From positions 868,001-932,000 of the forward strand of contig JAFKLR010000003.1 of assembly GCA_017304685.1 (NCBI GenBank): 64,000 bases of DNA. Reading direction: 5' to 3'. Source of the stretch: Sphingobacteriia bacterium. GTDB lineage: Bacteria; Pseudomonadota; Alphaproteobacteria; Rickettsiales; 33-17. The notes under the pieces are model-generated. The model was given only the letters and a program-made list of their open reading frames with translations, did not search any database and had not been told where the DNA came from. Position 1 is the first letter of the stretch, and every line of letters begins with the position of its first letter. Below are positions 44,290 to 54,087 of the stretch, piece by piece. A program made the translations under genes and the position numbers.

Positions 44290-45156
44290 TTACTTAAACC
44301 AGTTCTTGATTACATTAATCTGCTCACTATTCATAAGCGCAGGTGCATGTCCTACATTTGAAAATTCATAACCTTCAACGTTTGGTTTTTCTAACATTTT
44401 CTCGAAACATGTTTTAGGCAAAATGTCTGAATTCTCTCCTCTTAAAACTAAAGTTTCCATATTAACGGGTTCCCATAAAGGCCAGAGTTCTATGTCATTT
44501 GTAATTTCATCAAAATTTACAAATGACATTGATATATTAGGGTCATACGCAAGAGTTAAGTTTCCATCAGATAATTTTCTATAACTATGTTTTGCTAGAT
44601 ACTGCCAATGTTCGTCTTGTGTTATTCCAAAAGGCGCTAATGTTTTTCTTAAATGTTTTTCCAACTCTTCAACAGTTTTAAAAAGTGGAACATTATTTAT
44701 ATATTTTGATATGCGTTTAAGTGAATCAATCGGTAAAATAGGTCCTACATCATTTATAACAAGCTTTTGAATTATATTAGGATTAGCATAATTCAAATGA
44801 AGAGCAATAAGGCCTCCCATTGATGTACCAATCCAATAAACCTTTGTAATTCCTAATTTATCTAGAAAATTTTTAACAACTTTTACATAAGTATCATAAT
44901 TATAATGCATCGGATTATTTAAAAAGGCACTTTCTCCTCTACCAGGTATATCAATAGAAATAACTCTATATTTTTCCTTTAATTCAGTAGCTAAATAATC
45001 AAAATCATGGCTATTTCTTGTTAAACCATGCGTACAAATTATAACTTCTTTATTAATATAACCTAAATCAAGATAAGCTACCTCAGTAACACATTGATTT
45101 TCATCTTTATCTTTATATTCTATTGCAATTTTCTTCGAGTTATAAAGGTATTCCAT
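44290..45156 (-). CDS. Alpha/beta hydrolase
   Basis: A 288-residue alpha/beta hydrolase. Seen: ICTHGLTRNSHDFDYLA (oxyanion region), SIDIPGRGES, the nucleophile elbow WIGTSMGG with S112, and a C-terminal NVGHAPAL with the catalytic H270. Length and pattern match general esterase/lipase or C-C hydrolase members. The substrate cannot be told. No conserved partner is adjacent; the gene before it on the same strand starts 66 bp further on. Confidence 0.8.
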   Translation of the reverse strand: MEYLYNSKKIAIEYKDKDENQCVTEVAYLDLGYINKEVIICTHGLTRNSHDFDYLATELKEKYRVISIDIPGRGESAFLNNPMHYNYDTYVKVVKNFLDKLGITKVYWIGTSMGGLIALHLNYANPNIIQKLVINDVGPILPIDSLKRISKYINNVPLFKTVEELEKHLRKTLAPFGITQDEHWQYLAKHSYRKLSDGNLTLAYDPNISMSFVNFDEITNDIELWPLWEPVNMETLVLRGENSDILPKTCFEKMLEKPNVEGYEFSNVGHAPALMNSEQINVIKNWFK

Positions 45157-45302
45157 AAATTTGCCTTAAAAAAATTCAGTTGTTTGCGCATATAATACTT
45201 TTTATTCTGTTTATTGTCAAAATTAAGAAGTAAATCATTCCTTAATTGTTTATAAATTTAATTTTAATCAAAATAACAGTTATTTAAGTCTAAATCATTT
45301 TA

Positions 45303-45331
45303 TTGACATTTCATTTACTAGTTAGTAATAT
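45303..45331 (+). promoter_or_regulatory. Predicted promoter of the 45378 gene
   Basis: TTGACA (45303-45308), 17-bp spacer and TAATAT (45326-45331). The spacer and -10 contain TTACTAGTTAGTAAT, a symmetrical relative of the TTAA-N7-TTAA box. An AAAAAAGGAG ribosome site precedes the ATG. Confidence 0.55.
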
Positions 45332-45377
45332 CAAAACATAAACCGTTTGATGTTAACTTTAAAAAAGGAGTAGAGAA

Positions 45378-46073
45378 ATGGATTTATATAAAGCTACTAT
45401 AAGTTTTGGTAATGCACTTACTATTAATTTAAGTGAAGTAAATAACCCAAGTGCTACTGCGACAATTACAATTGCACCAGTTAACGATCTTACTGTGCCA
45501 TACGTAGGCGATGAAAGAGCAGGTTTCAGAGAGTTTGAATATGTAAAAAATAATGGCTTTGCACCTCATCGTTATATTGACGGTAACAATAACGTTGCTA
45601 CTGTAAGATACGATTTTAACAATAATTTCAATGCTCAACAATTTAAAGATCATGTTGATTCTTTCAGTTCAGAATTTGGTAAAGCTATCAGCAGCCATTC
45701 AAAAACATTCACAGTTAGTGATGTTAATGTTGCTCATGCTATTAAAGAAGCTGCAACAGATGTTAAAGATGCAGTAGCTGAAAAAGCTCATGAATTTGCT
45801 GATAACGTTAAACAAAAAGCACATGATGCTAAAGAATCTGTTAAAGAAACAGCTCACGATGTGAAAGAAGCAGTAAAAGATGCTGCACACAATGTGAAAG
45901 ATGCTTTAACTCCTGATCATACAGTTGAAGTTCAACCTGCTACAATTTCTGTTGATACAGATGGTAATAAATTAATTGTTACACATACTCCAGGTCAATA
46001 CATTGATCCTAATACAGGTGAAATTGTTGTAGATGCAGACACTACACATGCTGATTACGTTCATATTGGTTAA
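45378..46073 (+). CDS. Small-family protein with LEA-like amphipathic repeat region
   Basis: A 231-residue protein. Residues 25-105 contain the segment VPYVGDERAGF (40-50) shared with the proteins at 47408 and 47986. Residues about 119-178 are made of 11-residue-like amphipathic units rich in Ala, Lys, Asp, Glu and His (EAATDVKDAVAEKAHEFADN; ESVKETAHDVKEAVKDAAHN), as in LEA-type and apolipoprotein-like stress proteins. The C-terminal 50 residues form a strand-rich tail. There is no signal peptide. It has its own promoter and terminator and looks less AT-biased than its neighbours. Function unknown; membrane- or protein-protecting coating is a guess. Confidence 0.6.
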   Translation: MDLYKATISFGNALTINLSEVNNPSATATITIAPVNDLTVPYVGDERAGFREFEYVKNNGFAPHRYIDGNNNVATVRYDFNNNFNAQQFKDHVDSFSSEFGKAISSHSKTFTVSDVNVAHAIKEAATDVKDAVAEKAHEFADNVKQKAHDAKESVKETAHDVKEAVKDAAHNVKDALTPDHTVEVQPATISVDTDGNKLIVTHTPGQYIDPNTGEIVVDADTTHADYVHIG

Positions 46074-46096
46074 TTTAAATTAACTAACATGATTTT

Positions 46097-46130
46097 AAAA
46101 GTGGTTAAGGTTATCCTTAACCACTTTTTT
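46097..46130 (+). terminator. Strong intrinsic terminator after the 45378 gene
   Basis: A 14-bp stem, AAAAGTGGTTAAGG / CCTTAACCACTTTT, loop TTAT, ending in T6. Confidence 0.85.
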
Positions 46131-46196
46131 ACTAATAATACCTATCTCTAATAAATAATTATTAGAGTATAATTTTTATTATTAATAAAAGTTAAA

Positions 46197-46700
46197 ATGA
46201 CGAAAGAAACATATTCAGTAGAAATTAATTTAAAAGAATTTTGGAATAGTAAAGTTTTTGACGCAACTATTAAAGATTCAAATGAAAATGTATTTGAATT
46301 TCGCATTGAAAATAAAACTGGAAATGCAATTAATTTACTTAGTTATTGGTTCTCTTCACCAGCACCACTAACAATTACAGATGAAAATAAAGTAGTTACT
46401 AATATAAAACCTTTTTATGATCCTGTATGGGAAAGATTAGGAACAGTAAAACTAACTTGTAATTTTGATGATTTTAATGATAAACCTAAATTACAAAATG
46501 TAATTAAAGTTTGCAATAAAAGTATGATCGATCTAGATATAGACCCAAATACTACAAAAGAATGGGGCTTTTTTGAATCAGATTATTATTTGCAAAAAAC
46601 CTATGAATTTGATAATGCAGATACGAGATATGATTTGTATCATCCGATGGTTGGTTATAATTGTCATATTATAGATCCAAATGAATATATAAACTCTTAA
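46197..46700 (+). CDS. Small hypothetical protein (family 2, member 1)
   Basis: A 167-residue protein, probably strand-rich, with no signal peptide or membrane segment. It begins MTKE and contains FFESDYYLQKTYEFDNADTR near residues 125-144. The next gene also begins MTKE and has the matching IFTTCEHLHKTYEIECNEN at about the same place, so the two are likely duplicates. A TATAAT at 46168-46173 may be its -10. Gap to the next gene is 21 bp. No known family. Confidence 0.55.
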   Translation: MTKETYSVEINLKEFWNSKVFDATIKDSNENVFEFRIENKTGNAINLLSYWFSSPAPLTITDENKVVTNIKPFYDPVWERLGTVKLTCNFDDFNDKPKLQNVIKVCNKSMIDLDIDPNTTKEWGFFESDYYLQKTYEFDNADTRYDLYHPMVGYNCHIIDPNEYINS

Positions 46701-46721
46701 TTTAATAAAGGCTAAAAACAA

Positions 46722-47222
46722 ATGACAAAAGAATTATGTGAAATTGACACTACAGTTAAAAAATCTATTTTTGGAAGCTTAAATATTAAGCATCTTATAA
46801 AAGATCAACATAACCATTCTTATAAGATTAGCATTAATGTAAAAGATGCTACTTCAGGTAGTAATAATGCAAAAATGCATATAAAAAATCAAGATAATCA
46901 GTTTTATAAATTTGAAACCTCAACAAATGAGAATTTTTTTACAAAATATTTTTATAATAGTTCTCCAACTGTTAAAGTTGAATTTAGTAAAGATTATAGC
47001 TTTTCAGATAATAATTTAGCTAACATTTTAAATGTAATTAAAAAAAGTGAGCATGATATAAGTAATAATGCAGAAGGTGTTGAGCACAGCAACGGTATTT
47101 TTACAACTTGTGAACATTTACACAAAACTTATGAAATTGAATGTAATGAAAATTTTGCAGACTCTAATATGATTACTGAAGTTCAAATTCCTTTATTACA
47201 TTCACATTATATTCACGCATAA
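46722..47222 (+). CDS. Small hypothetical protein (family 2, member 2)
   Basis: A 166-residue protein, likely a duplicate of the preceding gene: MTKE start, a central NILNVIKKSEHD resembling LQNVIKVCNKS, and HLHKTYEI near the end. The tail is His-rich (LLHSHYIHA). It is strand-rich and Asn/Lys-rich with no export signal. It is probably co-transcribed with its neighbour and followed by a terminator. Function unknown. Confidence 0.55.
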   Translation: MTKELCEIDTTVKKSIFGSLNIKHLIKDQHNHSYKISINVKDATSGSNNAKMHIKNQDNQFYKFETSTNENFFTKYFYNSSPTVKVEFSKDYSFSDNNLANILNVIKKSEHDISNNAEGVEHSNGIFTTCEHLHKTYEIECNENFADSNMITEVQIPLLHSHYIHA

Positions 47223-47233
47223 TATAATATTAT

Positions 47234-47268
47234 AAATAAGTTACTTTCGTTTAGGAAGTAACTTATTT
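47234..47268 (+). terminator. Hairpin terminator after the 46722 gene
   Basis: A perfect 13-bp stem, AAATAAGTTACTT / AAGTAACTTATTT, 11 bp after the stop. The right arm ends in TTATTT. Confidence 0.65.
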
Positions 47269-47325
47269 AATCCCATTTCTCTTATATTTATATATAAACC
47301 TTTGAAATATAAACAATCATAAAGA

Positions 47326-47354
47326 TTGTTAATTTATTAATATTATGTTAATAT
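47326..47354 (+). promoter_or_regulatory. Predicted promoter with CtrA-type box, 47408 gene
   Basis: TTGTTA (47326-47331), 17-bp spacer, TAATAT (47349-47354). TTAATATTATGTTAA (47337-47351), an exact TTAA-N7-TTAA, overlaps the -10. Confidence 0.45.
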
Positions 47355-47407
47355 TATATTGTAAGTTAAAAAATATATTAATTTAATTTTTTTGGGATAA
47401 AATTATT

Positions 47408-47836
47408 ATGGCTCAAGTTAAATGTAATGTTAAACTTCAAAGAGTTGAAAATGTTAAAACAGACGATGTAGTTGGTGGAAAAATTACTATAACATATGAT
47501 CAATCTCAGGAGTTTACTATAATAATGAGAGAAGGTAGAGATCCTAATTTACCTTTTGCTGGTGATGAAAGAGCAGATTTTGACGATACAATTTATATTG
47601 TTCAAGGTAATTTTAAAGATCATAGTTATATTAATGAAGATGGAAAAGAAGTTAGTGAATATTTTACGTTACCAATTGATTTTAAAAAAGATTTAGTAGC
47701 AAAGGCTTTAACCCAGTTAGATGCGGATTTAAAGAGTGATGACCCTATATTCACAACTTATATTGTTTCGGCTCACCCCGCTTCACCTGATTTAGCAGAA
47801 GTTATAGTATCTAAAGATTATATATTTGAGGTTTAA
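47408..47836 (+). CDS. Small hypothetical protein (family 1, PxxGxER type)
   Basis: A 142-residue protein. The segment LPFAGDERADF (49-58) followed about 20 residues later by YINEDGKEVSEYFTL (YI-N-x-x-x-E-V-S-E-Y) defines a small family with the 47986 and 45378 proteins. Predicted strands lie on both sides. There is no signal peptide. It has its own promoter region with a CtrA-type box. Function unknown. Confidence 0.6.
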   Translation: MAQVKCNVKLQRVENVKTDDVVGGKITITYDQSQEFTIIMREGRDPNLPFAGDERADFDDTIYIVQGNFKDHSYINEDGKEVSEYFTLPIDFKKDLVAKALTQLDADLKSDDPIFTTYIVSAHPASPDLAEVIVSKDYIFEV

Positions 47837-47917
47837 ATAATATAAGCTATTTTTAGTATGATTTTAAAAATAGTTTTACAAATTTATTAAATATTTAAAT
47901 TTAAAAAATATTATAGC

Positions 47918-47946
47918 TTGACTGATAGTTAATAAAATATTAATAT
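47918..47946 (+). promoter_or_regulatory. Predicted promoter with CtrA-type box, 47986 gene
   Basis: TTGACT (47918-47923), 17-bp spacer, TAATAT (47941-47946). TTAATAAAATATTAA (47929-47943), an exact TTAA-N7-TTAA, overlaps the -10. The start codon is 39 bp further. Confidence 0.55.
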
Positions 47947-47985
47947 TAAAATATAAATTAACTATTAATCGAGCTATAAAATATC

Positions 47986-48417
47986 ATGATGCGAATTCAA
48001 GATAAGGTTAAAATAGAGGCTAAATCACAATTATTGTCAAAAAACTTAGCTGAAGATTCAAACTTCTCACTTACCTATAATCAATCAAAGGATTTAATTA
48101 CAATATTAAGAGATGGAAAAGATTTTTATTTACCTTATTCTGGTAAGGAAAGAACAAGTTTTAATGATATTGAGAATATAAAAAGTAGCTTTAAAAACTA
48201 CTATTATATTAATAAAAACAGAGAAGAGGTTAGTGAATATTACCCACTTTCAAATGATATGAGTAAAGATTCAGTAGAAATAATGAAACATTTAACTAAA
48301 TCATGGATAAAATTAGATGATAATTTTTTTACTAGCGAAAATTTTATAAACTACTTGGATTACTTAAATTCTCAAAATGACACATATAACATTTTAGATG
48401 AAGGTTTCTTAATTTAA
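47986..48417 (+). CDS. Small hypothetical protein (family 1, PxxGxER type)
   Basis: A 143-residue protein, a clear duplicate of the 47408 product: TYNQSKDLITILRDGKDFYL, LPYSGKERTSF (49-59) and YINKNREEVSEYYPL align with it. Either of two adjacent ATGs may start it. The C-terminal 40 residues differ from the sister protein. There is no signal peptide. It is read toward mraY, which is convergent. Function unknown. Confidence 0.6.
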   Translation: MMRIQDKVKIEAKSQLLSKNLAEDSNFSLTYNQSKDLITILRDGKDFYLPYSGKERTSFNDIENIKSSFKNYYYINKNREEVSEYYPLSNDMSKDSVEIMKHLTKSWIKLDDNFFTSENFINYLDYLNSQNDTYNILDEGFLI

Positions 48418-48418
48418 G

Positions 48419-48459
48419 AATAAGATAGCTTTATTGTAATATTCTTATTCTATCTTATT
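48419..48459. terminator. Weak bidirectional hairpin between 47986 gene and mraY
   Basis: AATAAGATAG pairs with CTATCTTATT across a 21-base loop. It overlaps the last codons of mraY. Long loop, so only moderate support. Confidence 0.35.
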
Positions 48460-49541
48460 TTAAGAGTACTCATTCCAATTATTGCAAAAATAATACTTAT
48501 AATCCAAAATCTAATAACAACAGTTGATTCGCTCCAACCTTTTTTCTCAAAATGATGATGAAGTGGTGCCATTAAGAAAATTCTTTTACCTTTAGTCAGT
48601 TTATAATAATAAACTTGCATTATTACTGAAGCTGCTTCAATTACAAATAACCCGCCTATTATTGAAAGAACGATTTCGTGTTTAGTTATTACACTTATTA
48701 TTCCTAAGCTTCCACCACAAGCAAGGCTTCCTGTATCACCCATAAATATTTTAGCAGGTGGCGCGTTATACCATAAGAACCCTAAACCTGCTCCTACTAA
48801 ACTTGCACAAAAAACTGCAATTTCTCCACAATTTGGCACATGATGAAGTTTTAAATAATCCGAAAATACTGAATGGCCTACTACATAGGCTATTATACCA
48901 AAACATAAAGCAGCTATCATAACCGGAACAATGGCAAGACCATCTAACCCATCAGTAAGATTTACTGCGTTCGAAGCCCCTACTGTTACTACAATAATAA
49001 ATGGAATATAAAAATATCCTATATCAATCACAAATTGTTTAAGCATTGGAAAAGCAAGTTTAGTAGCAAGGTTATCAGGCATTAATTTTTGTAACCAAAC
49101 ATATGCTATTAAACTAACAACTGATTGAATAATTAGCTTATGTTTTCCTCTAACACCTTTAGTATTTTTTTTGGTCACTTTAAGAAAATCATCAATAAAT
49201 CCTAATGCACCAAAACTAAATGTAACAAATAAAACAAGCCACAGGTATTGATTAGTTAAATCTCCCCAAAGAAAAACTGAAGCAAATACACTAAGAAGCA
49301 TAACAAGACCGCCCATTGTAGGCGTACCTTTTTTTGTAACTAAATGAGAAGCAGGTCCATCTTCACGAATTGGTTGCCCCCCATTTTGAATTTCTTTAAA
49401 AAGATTTATAAAATAATTCATTGTTGAAAACATAATAATTAAAGAGGTCAATGCTGCACATAAACCTCTAAAAGTAATATATGTAAATACATTTAAAATC
49501 GTGAAGTGATCAATATATTTAATGGCTAGATAATACAACAT
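48450..49541 (-). CDS. mraY: Phospho-N-acetylmuramoyl-pentapeptide transferase MraY
   Basis: A 363-residue inner-membrane enzyme making lipid I from UDP-MurNAc-pentapeptide and undecaprenyl phosphate. Seen: [20 protein letters not shown] with the Asp pair, [26 protein letters not shown], and the [15 protein letters not shown] loop. Length fits the family. Its start overlaps the end of murF by 23 bp. It is the last gene of the mra block here; murD, ftsW, murG and murC, which often follow, are absent. Confidence 0.95.
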   Translation of the reverse strand: MLYYLAIKYIDHFTILNVFTYITFRGLCAALTSLIIMFSTMNYFINLFKEIQNGGQPIREDGPASHLVTKKGTPTMGGLVMLLSVFASVFLWGDLTNQYLWLVLFVTFSFGALGFIDDFLKVTKKNTKGVRGKHKLIIQSVVSLIAYVWLQKLMPDNLATKLAFPMLKQFVIDIGYFYIPFIIVVTVGASNAVNLTDGLDGLAIVPVMIAALCFGIIAYVVGHSVFSDYLKLHHVPNCGEIAVFCASLVGAGLGFLWYNAPPAKIFMGDTGSLACGGSLGIISVITKHEIVLSIIGGLFVIEAASVIMQVYYYKLTKGKRIFLMAPLHHHFEKKGWSESTVVIRFWIISIIFAIIGMSTLKIR

Positions 49542-50925
49542 TTTCTTTCCCGTTCTTTGCTAAAAAATATGCTACAATTTTTGACATTTTCATTGAATTA
49601 GAACCTTTAATTAATAAAACATCATTATTTTCTAACATTTCAAATAACGTACTTTCTAATAAATTTTCTACTGTCTTATAGTGAGAGAGCTTTAAATTTT
49701 CTGGTAATACATTAAATAAATGTTCAATTACTTCGCCAACAAGTCCAACTTTATCTACACAACTTTCTAAATTTGGAAGCAGGTCTTTATGAAGTTCAAT
49801 AGTGGTTGACCCTAATTCTTTCATATCAGCAAGTAAAGCTATTTTTCTACGATGTGGATATTTCATTTTCATTACCTTTAATGCAGCTTTAACCGCAGCA
49901 GGATTTGAATTATATGATTCATCAATAATAGTTATTTTTTTACCACTGTAATTTAATTCATGAAGCTGCCCTCTTCCTACTACGGCTTCAATATTTGTAA
50001 GTTTATTAGCTGCTTTTTCAATATCAAGATTCAAAGCATGTACAGCAAGTAATACAGGTAAAGTATTCATAGCGTGATGTTCGCCTGGAATATTAATACT
50101 GTAGCTAATTTCTTTATTATCAATATTAGCTTTTATATAAGTTGTATTATCTTTTACTTGCGCTTCTAAAAGTTTAGCATTACCACTATTATCTCGTGCA
50201 AACGTAAGAAGATTTTCTACTTCATATTTTTTTGCATTACTTTTCATCCGCTCGAATTCTGCATTATCAGCATTTATTATACCAACACGATGAGATTTAG
50301 TACCGTGAAATATTTCAGATTTCGCATCAGTAATTCCACTTATAGATTCAAAATGCTCGAGGTGAACTGGTTCAATAGTGGTTATAATTGCAACATCTGG
50401 TTCAACAATTTTCGTTAAATATAAAATTTCATTTTTAGCGCTCATTCCCATTTCAATAATGGCATATTCAGCATCATCTGGCATTTGAGAAAGAGTTATT
50501 GGAACACCGATATCATTATTAAAATTAACTCTATTTTTATGAACTTTTCCAAAAGCTTCAAAAGCAAGCGCTGCCATTTCTTTAGTTGTGGTTTTACCAA
50601 CACTTCCAGTAATTCCTATAAATTTAGCTCTTGAATTATTTCTTTTAAAATTTGCTAATGTAAGTAAGGCCTCTTTCGTATCTTTTACAAGAATACATTT
50701 TTCCCTATTTCTTTCAGGAAGTTTATGAACTATAGCTGCAACCGCCCCATTTTCAAATGCGCTATTAATATAATCATGACCGTCACCATTTTCGCCTTTT
50801 AAAGCTATAAAAATAAAACCTGGCTTAATATCCTTACTATTAAATTCAAAACCTGTAGCATTAAAATTAAATGGTACTTCAATATTTAAAGCTTTCTTAA
50901 TCGAGCTTTCATCCCAAATCTTCAT
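49519..50925 (-). CDS. murF: UDP-MurNAc-tripeptide-D-Ala-D-Ala ligase MurF
   Basis: A 468-residue cytoplasmic Mur ligase adding D-Ala-D-Ala to the peptidoglycan precursor. Seen: [20 protein letters not shown] (ATP loop), [28 protein letters not shown], and [17 protein letters not shown]. Length and domain order are normal. It lies 3 bp after murE and overlaps mraY, part of one mra operon. Confidence 0.93.
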   Translation of the reverse strand: MKIWDESSIKKALNIEVPFNFNATGFEFNSKDIKPGFIFIALKGENGDGHDYINSAFENGAVAAIVHKLPERNREKCILVKDTKEALLTLANFKRNNSRAKFIGITGSVGKTTTKEMAALAFEAFGKVHKNRVNFNNDIGVPITLSQMPDDAEYAIIEMGMSAKNEILYLTKIVEPDVAIITTIEPVHLEHFESISGITDAKSEIFHGTKSHRVGIINADNAEFERMKSNAKKYEVENLLTFARDNSGNAKLLEAQVKDNTTYIKANIDNKEISYSINIPGEHHAMNTLPVLLAVHALNLDIEKAANKLTNIEAVVGRGQLHELNYSGKKITIIDESYNSNPAAVKAALKVMKMKYPHRRKIALLADMKELGSTTIELHKDLLPNLESCVDKVGLVGEVIEHLFNVLPENLKLSHYKTVENLLESTLFEMLENNDVLLIKGSNSMKMSKIVAYFLAKNGKENVVLSSH

Positions 50926-50928
50926 TTT

Positions 50929-52365
50929 CTATACCTCTTCTGCTATTCTTACATCATCGAAATCAAGAATTTGATCACCAATAATTTGATATTTTTCATG
51001 CCCTTTACCAGCAATTAATACTATATCTTCTTTTTTACTTATTTGTATAGCTTTTGCAATTGCATCTTTTCTGTCAGCAATTTCTATAGCATTTTCCTTA
51101 CAAGCAGATAAAATTTCCTTTCTAATTTCACTTGGAATTTCATTTCTAGGGTTATCATCAGTAATAATAACTGTATTAGCAAATTCACAGGCAATTTTAC
51201 CCATTTCTGACCTTTTACCTTTATCTCTATTTCCTCCACACCCAAAAACAACTATAATTTCACCTTTACAATGTTTTCTGGTCATTTTAATTGTTTTTTC
51301 TAAAGCATCTGGTGTATGAGCATAATCTACATATACGTTTTCTTTATTTTTTACTTTTTCCATCCTGCCTGGAACAGAAAGTACATTTTCTACTATATTA
51401 AAATTATTTTCATCCAGTTCTTCGGCCAATAACCCTATACTTGTCATTAAATTAAAGGCTTGAAATTCACCAATTAAATTAACATGAGTTTTAAATTCTT
51501 TTCCAAATAAAGAACATTCAAGTTCAAGACCTGTAGGTAAAGCTTTTAAATTTTTTAATTTAATATCTTTTCCTGAATAACCAAAACTTATTATTCTATT
51601 TTCATTTTTTGTACATATGTTATTTAACTGTTCATATTCATCAATATCTGCATTTAAAACAGCCAGCTTACCTTTAGGGAGCAATTCCCTAAAAAGCCTT
51701 GCTTTTGCATCAAAATAACTTTCCATTGTGGTATGATAATCAAGATGATCACGTGTAAAATTTGTAAAAGCTGCAGCTTTTAATTTTACCCCATCTAGCC
51801 TAAATTGATCTAATCCATGACTTGAAGCTTCCATCGCCATATAATCAATATTGTCATTATATAATTTATTCAATAACTTATGTAATTCAATGGCACCTGG
51901 AGTAGTAAGGCTTACATTATCCTTCGATAAATTATATTCATTAAAACCATAAGCGAGTCCTAAGGTACCAATACTTGCAGCTTTCTTATTTAATAATGAT
52001 AAAATTTGTCTTGTAAAATGTACTGTAGAAGTTTTACCATTTGTACCAGTTACCGCATAAATATTATTAGGTTGACCTTGATAAAATAAACTTGCAAGTT
52101 TTGATTTTACCACCCTCTCGTTATCAACTTTTAAGAATATAACATCCTTATTTAACTCAATGTTTTGACTTGTTATAATGACCTTACAGCCTTTACTTAC
52201 AGCATCTTGAATGTATTTAGTGAGTTCTTCAATTTTATTACTAGTTCCTATATATATAGTATTAGACCTAGCTTTCCTTGAGTCCTCTATTAAATCATTT
52301 ATCTCTAAATCAAATGGTAAATTAACGCTTAAATTTAATAATTGTACAATTTTAGAAAGGAGCAT
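50929..52365 (-). CDS. murE: UDP-MurNAc-tripeptide synthetase MurE (meso-DAP type)
   Basis: A 478-residue Mur ligase. Seen: YAVTGTNGKTSTVHFTRQIL, MEASSHGLDQFRL, and VDYAHTPDALEKTI. The specificity loop is DDNPRNE, the motif of enzymes that add meso-diaminopimelate rather than lysine. It therefore predicts a Gram-negative-type wall peptide. It overlaps ftsI by 14 bp and precedes murF. Confidence 0.94.
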   Translation of the reverse strand: MLLSKIVQLLNLSVNLPFDLEINDLIEDSRKARSNTIYIGTSNKIEELTKYIQDAVSKGCKVIITSQNIELNKDVIFLKVDNERVVKSKLASLFYQGQPNNIYAVTGTNGKTSTVHFTRQILSLLNKKAASIGTLGLAYGFNEYNLSKDNVSLTTPGAIELHKLLNKLYNDNIDYMAMEASSHGLDQFRLDGVKLKAAAFTNFTRDHLDYHTTMESYFDAKARLFRELLPKGKLAVLNADIDEYEQLNNICTKNENRIISFGYSGKDIKLKNLKALPTGLELECSLFGKEFKTHVNLIGEFQAFNLMTSIGLLAEELDENNFNIVENVLSVPGRMEKVKNKENVYVDYAHTPDALEKTIKMTRKHCKGEIIVVFGCGGNRDKGKRSEMGKIACEFANTVIITDDNPRNEIPSEIRKEILSACKENAIEIADRKDAIAKAIQISKKEDIVLIAGKGHEKYQIIGDQILDFDDVRIAEEV

Positions 52366-54085
52366 TTAATTTCTCATCATCATAATATTGCACCCATAAT
52401 TTTTTCGCGATTTTTGGGTCATTTTCGTCAATTGGAGATATACCTAAAACTGAGCCGATACGACTAATTACCCTACCGGCTACCGGAGTTGCTGTCCAGC
52501 CTCCCGTCGAATAACCAAATGTCGATTTGTTACCTTTAGGTTCATCAAGTAAAATAAAAACTGAATACTTTGGTTCATTAATTGGAAAAGCTGCTATAAA
52601 TGAGGAAAGATTTGCGGTTTTACTATATCCTCCTCTAATACTTTTTTCCGCGCTACCAGTTTTTCCACCTACCAAATAACCATCTGCATTTGCTTTTTTA
52701 CCACTTCCATCTGTTACAGATAGCCTAAGTAATCTTTTTAAATTATCAGCTGTTTCTTTTGAGACTATCGTTTTTGGTTTAACGTCTTTATTCCCATCTT
52801 TAACAATTGTAAGAGGGTACATTTGTCCATCATTAACAAGCCCTGTAAAAGTTCTTAAAAAGTGAATTGGTGTAGTCATTATACCATGTCCATATGAAAT
52901 GGTCATAGTGCTTAAAATACTCCATTTACTATCCGAAGGGTAGATCGCCTGTCCTTTTTCTGGCAATTCTAAATTAATATTATCAATTAACCCAAATTTT
53001 TTAATATATTCCTTCTGTGTCTCAATTCCTAAATCTACGGCAATTTTTGCTGTACCAATATTAGAGGAATTCATGAAAATTTCTGTTACAGTTTGAATCC
53101 CACCTTTTCCGTGATAATCTTTTAATTTATATCTAGCAAATTTTATAGGCTCATTTACATCGTAGCTACTAGCAAGAGTTATTTTTTTGCTATCAAGCGC
53201 CATCGCCATTGTTATTGTTTTAAACACAGACCCAAGTTCTTGCGATGCAAGAGTTGCTCTATTAAATAACTGATCATTATTTGCTTTCCCAGGATTATGC
53301 GGATCAAAATCAGGTAAACTTACTAATGCTAATATTTCACCGGTTTTAATATCAGTTACAATTCCCGCAGCTCCTAGCGGTTTAAATTCTTGAACAGCTT
53401 TATTTAACTCTTCATGTAAAATATATTGTATTCTCAAATCTACAGAAAGGCTCAAACCATTTTGATCCTGCTCTTTATTTTTAGGATTAATTATGAGCTT
53501 ATTATCAAAATATTTTTCTACACCTGAAAGGCCCATACCATCAATTCCTGTATACCCAACAATATGGCTTAAAAGATTACCATAAGGATAAAATCTTCTA
53601 TGACCACTTTCATATTGAATACCCGGTAAACCTAACCTATTAACTGCATACAATTCTTTTGGGGTAGCATTTCTTTTTATCCAAACAAAACTTTTATGAG
53701 AATTAAATTCTTTTAATAAATTTTTGGTATTTAAATCAGGAAAAATATGTTTAAGCTTTTGGACCGTTTCTTTCACATCAAATATCTTTTTAGGATTTGC
53801 ATATACCGAAGCTACAGATAGATCAACTGCTAAGAGCTTTCCATTTCTATCGTAAATATTTGCTCTATGGAAAGATGAAGAATCTTGAGCAAGTTTATCA
53901 AAATTAATATCCTCATCTAGTGAATTATAAACAACATTATAAGCACGCGTTATAATAGTTAAAAAACCTATTATAAAGAACAGTATTAAGATGCCTATTC
54001 TAAGATTAGTAGTTTTATAATTTGGTAGGAGAAGTGGTTTTAAATAAAGAATATATAACTCAAATATATGTCTCTTATACCACAT
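52352..54085 (-). CDS. ftsI: Division transpeptidase FtsI (PBP3)
   Basis: A 577-residue class B penicillin-binding protein for septal cross-linking. A membrane anchor lies at about 27-48 (LRIGILILFFIIGFLTIITR). The transpeptidase motifs are present: S-x-x-K in LGSVFKTIT, S-x-N in MNSSNIGTAK and K-T-G in GGKTGSAEKS. The N-terminal dimerisation domain has YDRNGKLLAVDL. It follows ftsL by 2 bp. All catalytic motifs are intact. Confidence 0.93.
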   Translation of the reverse strand: MWYKRHIFELYILYLKPLLLPNYKTTNLRIGILILFFIIGFLTIITRAYNVVYNSLDEDINFDKLAQDSSSFHRANIYDRNGKLLAVDLSVASVYANPKKIFDVKETVQKLKHIFPDLNTKNLLKEFNSHKSFVWIKRNATPKELYAVNRLGLPGIQYESGHRRFYPYGNLLSHIVGYTGIDGMGLSGVEKYFDNKLIINPKNKEQDQNGLSLSVDLRIQYILHEELNKAVQEFKPLGAAGIVTDIKTGEILALVSLPDFDPHNPGKANNDQLFNRATLASQELGSVFKTITMAMALDSKKITLASSYDVNEPIKFARYKLKDYHGKGGIQTVTEIFMNSSNIGTAKIAVDLGIETQKEYIKKFGLIDNINLELPEKGQAIYPSDSKWSILSTMTISYGHGIMTTPIHFLRTFTGLVNDGQMYPLTIVKDGNKDVKPKTIVSKETADNLKRLLRLSVTDGSGKKANADGYLVGGKTGSAEKSIRGGYSKTANLSSFIAAFPINEPKYSVFILLDEPKGNKSTFGYSTGGWTATPVAGRVISRIGSVLGISPIDENDPKIAKKLWVQYYDDEKLNAPF

Positions 54086-54087
54086 TA

